The notes beneath the pieces were generated by a model. The model made no database searches, was not told the DNA's origin, and worked only from the letters and a program-made list of their open reading frames with translations. Source: Aminobacter sp039907765 (GTDB lineage: Bacteria; Pseudomonadota; Alphaproteobacteria; Rhizobiales; Rhizobiaceae). Taken from it: a DNA stretch of 64,000 bases. The stretch is from the NCBI RefSeq assembly GCF_039907765.1, contig NZ_JARDJI010000010.1, positions 106,641 through 170,640 of the forward strand, written 5' to 3'. The translations under genes and the position numbers were made by a program. Shown here piece by piece: positions 59,917 to 64,000 of this stretch (its first letter is position 1; each line of letters begins with the position of its first letter).

Positions 59917-60353
59917 TGGAAAACATTCGCCCCATTCGCAACGATGCGGACCTGGAATGGGCCATCGCCGAAGTTGCCAGGTATTTTGACAATGAACCCG
60001 AGCCTGGCAGCATGGATGCCGAGCGCTTCGACATTCTTTCGACCCTCATCGAGGCCTATGAGGACAAGCATTACCCGATAGAGGCGCCAGACCCCGTGAG
60101 TGCCATCGTCTCGTACATGGAATTGCGGGGCTTGAAGCAACGCGACCTCGCCGCGGTGCTGGGCTCTGCGTCACGGGCCTCGGAAATCGTGAGCCGCAAA
60201 CGCATGCTCAATGTCGACATGATCCAGCGGCTTCACGCGCAGTGGCGTATTTCCGCGGAAATGCTGATACAGCCCTACCATCTGGCCAGTTCGGAGGCTT
60301 CAAGGTTGTCCAAGCGTGGCGCCGGGCCTGCCGGGCCCAAATCGGCCGGTTAG
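59913..60353 (+). CDS. higA: HigA-type antitoxin (XRE family)
   Basis: A 146-residue protein with an acidic N-terminal half and a C-terminal XRE helix-turn-helix (about 70-125; SAIVSYMELRGLKQRDLAAVLGSASRASEIVSRKRMLNVDMIQRL). Such antitoxins bind the toxin and the operator. The first start, ATG at 59913, gives MMENIRP. The stop lies five bases before the end of the convergent trmD gene. Confidence 0.88.
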   Translation: MMENIRPIRNDADLEWAIAEVARYFDNEPEPGSMDAERFDILSTLIEAYEDKHYPIEAPDPVSAIVSYMELRGLKQRDLAAVLGSASRASEIVSRKRMLNVDMIQRLHAQWRISAEMLIQPYHLASSEASRLSKRGAGPAGPKSAG

Positions 60354-60358
60354 GCGCC

Positions 60359-61054
60359 CTACCGCTCGGCCTCGTGTTCCGCCCACAGGTCCGGGCGCCG
60401 CTCCCTGGTCAGCTTCTCCGCCTCGGCGCGGCGCCATTTGGCGATCTTGCCGTGGTTGCCTGAGGTCAGCACTTCGGGGATCGGCCGCCCCTCGAATTCC
60501 TGCGGCCGGGTGTAGTGGGGGTGTTCCAAAAGCCCGCCCTCGAAACTCTCCTCCTCGCCCGACGTCTCGTTGCCCATCACGCCCGGCAACAGCCGCACGA
60601 CTGCGTCGAGCAGCACCAGGGCCGCAGGCTCGCCGCCGGACAGGATGAAGTCACCGATCGAGATTTCTTCCAGCTCCCGTGCGTCGATGACGCGCTGGTC
60701 GACGCCCTCGAAGCGTCCGCACAGGATCACCGCGCCCGGCCCGGCGGCCAGTTCGCGCACGCGCTGCTGCGTCAGCGGCCTGCCGCGCGGGCTCATCAGT
60801 ATGCGCGGGCGTTCGTCGCCCTCGGGCGAGGCATGGTCGATCGCCTTGGCGATGATGTCGGCGCGCATCACCATGCCGGCGCCGCCGCCGGCCGGCGTGT
60901 CGTCCACGGTACGGTGCTTGTCCGTGGCGAAATCGCGGATCTGCACCGCCTCGAGCGCCCAGTCGCCGCGCTCGAGCGCGCGCCCCGCCAGCGACATCCC
61001 CAGCGCCCCCGGGAACATCTCCGGATAGAGCGTGAGCACGGTTGCGCGGAACAT
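60359..61054 (-). CDS. trmD: TrmD, tRNA (m1G37) methyltransferase
   Basis: A 231-residue SPOUT methyltransferase adding m1 to G37 of tRNAs. FRATVLTLYPEMFPGALGMSLAGRALERG opens the protein; PRGRPLTQQRVRELA, LCGRFEGVDQRVIDARELEEISIGDFILSGGEPAALVLLDAVVRLLPGVMGN forms the trefoil knot. Start at ATG 61054, one base overlap with the rimM stop. rimM-trmD order is standard. Confidence 0.96.
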   Translation of the reverse strand: MFRATVLTLYPEMFPGALGMSLAGRALERGDWALEAVQIRDFATDKHRTVDDTPAGGGAGMVMRADIIAKAIDHASPEGDERPRILMSPRGRPLTQQRVRELAAGPGAVILCGRFEGVDQRVIDARELEEISIGDFILSGGEPAALVLLDAVVRLLPGVMGNETSGEEESFEGGLLEHPHYTRPQEFEGRPIPEVLTSGNHGKIAKWRRAEAEKLTRERRPDLWAEHEAER

Positions 61055-61662
61055 CAGCGGTTGCCCCCGGCGTCCTTCGGTCCCCGCGCGCGCTTGCGCG
61101 TATCGAACTCGCCTTCCTCCGGCGGCGGGCCGAATTCGTCGTCGTCGCTGTCGACCAGCCCCGCGGCGACGGTGTCGATGCCGACGAAGCCGCCGGCAAT
61201 GTCGACCACCGGCACGGCGGCTTCGGTGAACGGGATCAGCACGCCCTTGCGGCCCTGGTAGTGGATATCGAGGATGTCGCCGCCGCCGAAATTCTGCACC
61301 GCGATCACCTTGCCGACCGTGGCGCCGGTCTCGTCGCGAACAGCGAGCCCCATCAGGTCGGTGTGGTAGAACTCGCCGTCGTCGGCGTCGTCGGGCAGCG
61401 CCGAACGCTCGACGAACAGTTCGACATTGGTCAGTGCCTCGGCGGCAGTGCGGTCGTTGACGCCCTTGAATCGCACCACCACCACGTTGTTGGCGGGACG
61501 GATGTCCGTGATCTCCAGGCTGCGGCCGTCCTTGGTGTAGAGCAGCCCGTAGTCGGCCAGCGCCAGCGGGTCGCCGGTGAAGGTCTTCACCCTGAGTTCG
61601 CCCTTGATGCCGTGGGCTGCGCCGATCACGGCCATCTGGACTGGATTCTCGAGTTTGGCCAT
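61054..61662 (-). CDS. rimM: RimM, 16S rRNA processing protein
   Basis: A 202-residue ribosome-maturation factor (binds S19 in the 30S head). ENPVQMAVIGAAHGIKGELRVKTFTGDPLALADYG and VDRTAAEALTNVELFV-like sequence in the first half; RKGVLIPFTEAAVPVVDIAGGFVGIDTVAAGLVDSDDDEFG in the PRC-barrel half. The acidic C-terminal tail continues past it. Start ATG 61662 is preferred; an ATG at 61689 lies inside a 20-bp palindrome and would add nine residues. Confidence 0.92.
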   Translation of the reverse strand: MAKLENPVQMAVIGAAHGIKGELRVKTFTGDPLALADYGLLYTKDGRSLEITDIRPANNVVVVRFKGVNDRTAAEALTNVELFVERSALPDDADDGEFYHTDLMGLAVRDETGATVGKVIAVQNFGGGDILDIHYQGRKGVLIPFTEAAVPVVDIAGGFVGIDTVAAGLVDSDDDEFGPPPEEGEFDTRKRARGPKDAGGNR

Positions 61663-61687
61663 CGCCGTTTCACCGCTTGCTAACTTC

Positions 61688-61707
61688 ATAAGTCAATATT
61701 GACTTAT
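61688..61707. promoter_or_regulatory. Perfect 20-bp palindrome between rimM and xerC
   Basis: ATAAGTCAATATTGACTTAT is fully self-complementary and lies 26 bp from the chosen rimM start and 22 bp from the xerC start. Its AT-rich symmetric form fits a dimeric repressor site overlapping divergent promoters. The regulator is not known. Confidence 0.6.
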
Positions 61708-61728
61708 TCAATCGGACCCCCGCTGCCA

Positions 61729-62667
61729 ATGCAGGAATTCCTCATCGCCGCAAAACCCGACCTGCAGGGCGCGCGCGAGCGCTGGCTGAAGGCGCTCGCC
61801 GGCGAGAGGCGCCTGTCGGCACTGACGGTCGAGGCCTACGAGCGCGACACGCGCCAGTTCCTGCAGTTCCTGACCGGGCACAATGGCGGCCCGCCCGGCA
61901 TCGCCGACATCCGTGACCTGCGCCCGGCCGACCTGCGCGGCTTCCTCGCCACACGCCGCGCCGACGGCGCCGGCGCCCGTACGCTGGGACGAGGGCTGGC
62001 CGGCGTGCGCTCGCTGCTGCGCTTCCTCGAACGCGAGGGCCTGGTCAATGCCGCCGGCTCCGCGGCGCTGCGCGCGCCGAAGCAGCCGAAATCCCTGCCC
62101 AAACCCCTGACGGCGGCCGACGCCAAGCGTGTCGTCTCGGTGGGCGAACAGCTCGCCGAGGAGCCGTGGATCGCCGCCCGCAACGCCGCCCTGCTCACCC
62201 TGCTCTACGGTTCGGGCCTGCGCATTTCCGAGGCGCTCGGCCTCGCCGGCGCCGAACTCGCCTCGCCCGCCGACACGGTGCTGCGCATCACCGGCAAGGG
62301 CGGCAAGACCCGGCTGGTGCCGGTGCTGCCGGTCGCCCTCCTGGCGGTCGCCGAATACCGAAAACTCTGCCCCTACCATCTCGGCGCCGACGGCGCCCTG
62401 TTCCGCGGTGCCCGTGGAGGCCCGCTCGACCCGGCGATTATCCAGCGCGAGATGCGCAAGCTGCGCTCGGCACTCAACCTGCCCGACACCGCGACCCCGC
62501 ATGCGCTGCGCCACTCCTTCGCTACGCATCTGCTCGGCCGCGGCGGCGACCTGAGGACGATCCAGGAACTGCTGGGCCACGCCAGCCTCTCGACCACCCA
62601 GGTCTATACCGGCGTCGACACCTCCCGCCTGCTCGAAGTCTACGAGGCCGCCCACCCGCGCGCCTGA
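61729..62667 (+). CDS. xerC: XerC-type tyrosine recombinase
   Basis: A 312-residue integrase-family recombinase. The catalytic set is complete: R165 (GLRISEAL), K190 (GKGGKTR), H258 and R261 (HALRHSF), H284 (LGHASLSTTQ) and Y293 (VYT). N-terminal core-binding helices cover about 10-110. With XerD it resolves chromosome dimers at dif. XerC and XerD are hard to tell apart here; the symbol rests on overall likeness to Rhizobiales XerC. Start at ATG 61729. Confidence 0.85.
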   Translation: MQEFLIAAKPDLQGARERWLKALAGERRLSALTVEAYERDTRQFLQFLTGHNGGPPGIADIRDLRPADLRGFLATRRADGAGARTLGRGLAGVRSLLRFLEREGLVNAAGSAALRAPKQPKSLPKPLTAADAKRVVSVGEQLAEEPWIAARNAALLTLLYGSGLRISEALGLAGAELASPADTVLRITGKGGKTRLVPVLPVALLAVAEYRKLCPYHLGADGALFRGARGGPLDPAIIQREMRKLRSALNLPDTATPHALRHSFATHLLGRGGDLRTIQELLGHASLSTTQVYTGVDTSRLLEVYEAAHPRA

Positions 62668-62754
62668 GGCCTGGCAAGGCAACAGCGCGGCAAGACGCAC
62701 AAGTGTCACCGCGCCATTAACCGTTTTGCCGCTTTTGGCCGCTACAGCTTCGGC

Positions 62755-63825
62755 ATGAAACGTTTCGTCGCCTTCGCCGACCGTGCGTCGCTCGTCTCGC
62801 TGAAGCTGCTTGCAGCGTTCAACGTGCTGTTCTTCATCCTGTTCTTCGCGGCAGCCTTCCTGCTTGCCACCCAGGCTCGCGCCCAGGCGCCGGCATGCAC
62901 CGGCTCGGATATGCTGGTCGAGCTCGCCAAGAGCGACCCGGCGCTGCTCGCAAAGATCGAGGCCGAGGCGAAGAAGACCGTCAACGGCGAGGGCCTGCTC
63001 TGGAAGCTGGAGAAGCCCGGCCGCGAGCCGTCCTGGCTTTACGGCACGATGCACGTCACCGATCCGCGCGTCACCACGCTGGAGCCGGCCGCGCAAAAGG
63101 CATTCGACGCGTCGAAGACCTTCGTCATGGAAACCACCGACGTGCTGGATCAGAAGGCGATGCTTGCAAGCCTGATGCAGCAGCCGGACCTGATGATGTT
63201 CACCGACAGCACGACGCTGCCCTCGCTACTCTCGGCCGAGGACGCCAAGATCGTTAACGACGCGCTCGAGGCGCGCGGCATCCCCCCAGCAAGCGTGGCC
63301 AAGATGAAGCCGTGGATGCTGTCGTCGATGGTGGCATTGCCGGCCTGCGAGCTCACCCGCAAGGCGGGAGGCGCGCCGGTCCTGGACATCTTGCTGGCGC
63401 AGCAGGCGAAGGCTGCCGGCAAGGAGGTCAAGGGCCTCGAGAGCGCCGCGGACCAGCTCCGCGCCATGGCCTCGCTGCCGATGCAGTTCCATATCCAGGG
63501 GCTGGTCGAGACGCTGAAGCTCGGCGACCGCATGGACGACGTCATCGAAACCATGGTGGTGCTCTACCAGCGCGGCGAAACCGGCAAGTTCTGGCCGCTG
63601 TTCCGCAACGCACTACCCTCCGCCAGCTCCGACGAGGAGGGCTACGGCGCCTTCGAGCAGGCAATGGTGGTGGCGCGCAACAAGACCATGGTCGAGCGCG
63701 GCGCGCCGATCCTCGCCGAAGGCGGCGCCTTCATGGCCGTCGGCGCGCTGCACCTGCCCGCCCCGGACGGGCTGGTCGAACTGTTCCGCAAGGCGGGCTT
63801 CACCGTCAGCGTCGCCGACCGCTAG
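62755..63825 (+). CDS. TraB/GumN-family protein
   Basis: A 356-residue exported protein. A long hydrophobic segment (about 15-42, LLAAFNVLFFILFFAAAFLLATQARAQA) serves as signal or anchor. The domain shows PSWLYGTMHVTDPRVTTL (GxxH) near 95-115, FVMETTDV, and the ending FMAVGALHLPAPDGLVELFRKAGFTV, the GxxHL pattern. These motifs belong to the TIKI/TraB/Erfk metalloprotease-like clan, whose bacterial substrates are unknown. Start at ATG 62755. Confidence 0.88.
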   Translation: MKRFVAFADRASLVSLKLLAAFNVLFFILFFAAAFLLATQARAQAPACTGSDMLVELAKSDPALLAKIEAEAKKTVNGEGLLWKLEKPGREPSWLYGTMHVTDPRVTTLEPAAQKAFDASKTFVMETTDVLDQKAMLASLMQQPDLMMFTDSTTLPSLLSAEDAKIVNDALEARGIPPASVAKMKPWMLSSMVALPACELTRKAGGAPVLDILLAQQAKAAGKEVKGLESAADQLRAMASLPMQFHIQGLVETLKLGDRMDDVIETMVVLYQRGETGKFWPLFRNALPSASSDEEGYGAFEQAMVVARNKTMVERGAPILAEGGAFMAVGALHLPAPDGLVELFRKAGFTVSVADR

Positions 63826-63829
63826 AGCG

Positions 63830-63925
63830 ATTCCGCTTTTCCTTCGATCGCGAAACGCTCCATCTCTTTGGTGTGACGCAATTCCGGACGGAAAACCGCA
63901 TCACACTTTTCCTGGAATTGCTTTA
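63830..63925. repeat. Rhizobiales intergenic repeat with AATTCC palindrome
   Basis: Directly after the TraB/GumN stop is the sequence AGCGATTCCGCTTTTCC, then GCAATTCCGGACGGAAAA paired with TTTTCCTGGAATTGC about 10 bases later. This pattern is common between genes in Mesorhizobium-like bacteria. The fold looks like an interrupted hairpin. It ends 14 bp before the transposase remnant. Confidence 0.6.
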
Positions 63926-63938
63926 GAGTCAGTTTCAT

Positions 63939-64000
63939 TTAGTTTGAAGCGTATCCGGCATTGCGGATGTAGTTTGCGCATTCGGTTGGTGTGAAGTTGT
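63939..64000 (-). mobile_element. IS630-type transposase, C-terminal end (cut by window edge)
   Basis: On the minus strand the final 20 codons read FTPTECANYIRNAGYASN and stop, matching the end of IS630-family transposases. The gene continues beyond the right edge, so intactness cannot be judged. It lies beside a genomic repeat and close to the TraB/GumN gene; the insertion does not damage that gene. Confidence 0.65.

Overview
The window looks like chromosome of a Rhizobiales alphaproteobacterium of the Mesorhizobium/Aminobacter (Phyllobacteriaceae) type. The reasons are high GC, an imuA-imuB-dnaE2 cassette behind a GTTC-N7-GTTC SOS box, an Omp19-type lipoprotein, DUF2794, DUF1223 and DUF1127 genes, the order dapF-mtaB-ftsY-yciB followed by ccm genes divergent from acnA, and rimM-trmD. 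There are no rRNA genes and no CRISPR array. One tRNA (tRNA-Gly, GCC) and one likely small RNA are present.

Left end, 1-5450 (accessory). A truncated hypB (nickel GTPase with a His-rich N-terminus) lies directly behind a TetR-family gene. Facing away is a two-gene unit of a 63-residue membrane protein and an NCS1-family permease, followed by an XRE-cupin regulator. A 12-base motif is shared by the two promoter regions. Next comes a scar of broken genes beside tRNA-Gly: an IS5-type transposase end, a serine-recombinase end, and a DUF4420 (PD-(D/E)XK) gene whose frameshift falls exactly where the catalytic E-x-K is expected.

5.6-24 kb. Housekeeping genes (ProXp-like deacylase, CnoX, LON-domain protein, Trm112-like protein), the SOS mutagenesis operon on the minus strand, a zincin, a CoA-ester lyase, an FAD oxidoreductase, a 0.9-kb gene-poor stretch, a BTAD/TPR regulator, a DUF2189 membrane protein, a berberine-bridge-type oxidoreductase, and an ArsR-SRPBCC pair.

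24-34 kb. A divergent ClC-type protein, leuD and leuB (leucine pathway) with clear terminators, a RidA-family protein, a nuclease/phosphatase, and asd (lysine, threonine and methionine pathway). Upstream of asd is a candidate transcription attenuator with the leader peptide MAKTTTTKTV. An acetyltransferase broken by one stop codon follows asd.

34-48 kb. A bestrophin-like protein, a copper module (small secreted protein, PCuAC chaperone, CopC-CopD fusion), a dehydrogenase cluster, an MHYT-GGDEF-EAL signalling protein, a probable small RNA with a strong terminator, DUF1223, a ceramidase-like protein, zapE and omp19.

48-64 kb. dapF-mtaB-ftsY-yciB, with ftsY carrying an in-frame palindromic element. 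Then a cytochrome c maturation cluster (ccmA, ccmB, ccmD, ccmG) in which ccmC is missing and a 180-bp inverted-repeat element sits between ccmA and ccmB. After these come acnA, a TauE/SafE permease, a higBA toxin-antitoxin pair with two operators, trmD-rimM, xerC, a TraB/GumN protein, and at the right edge a Rhizobiales-type intergenic repeat abutting the end of an IS630-type transposase.
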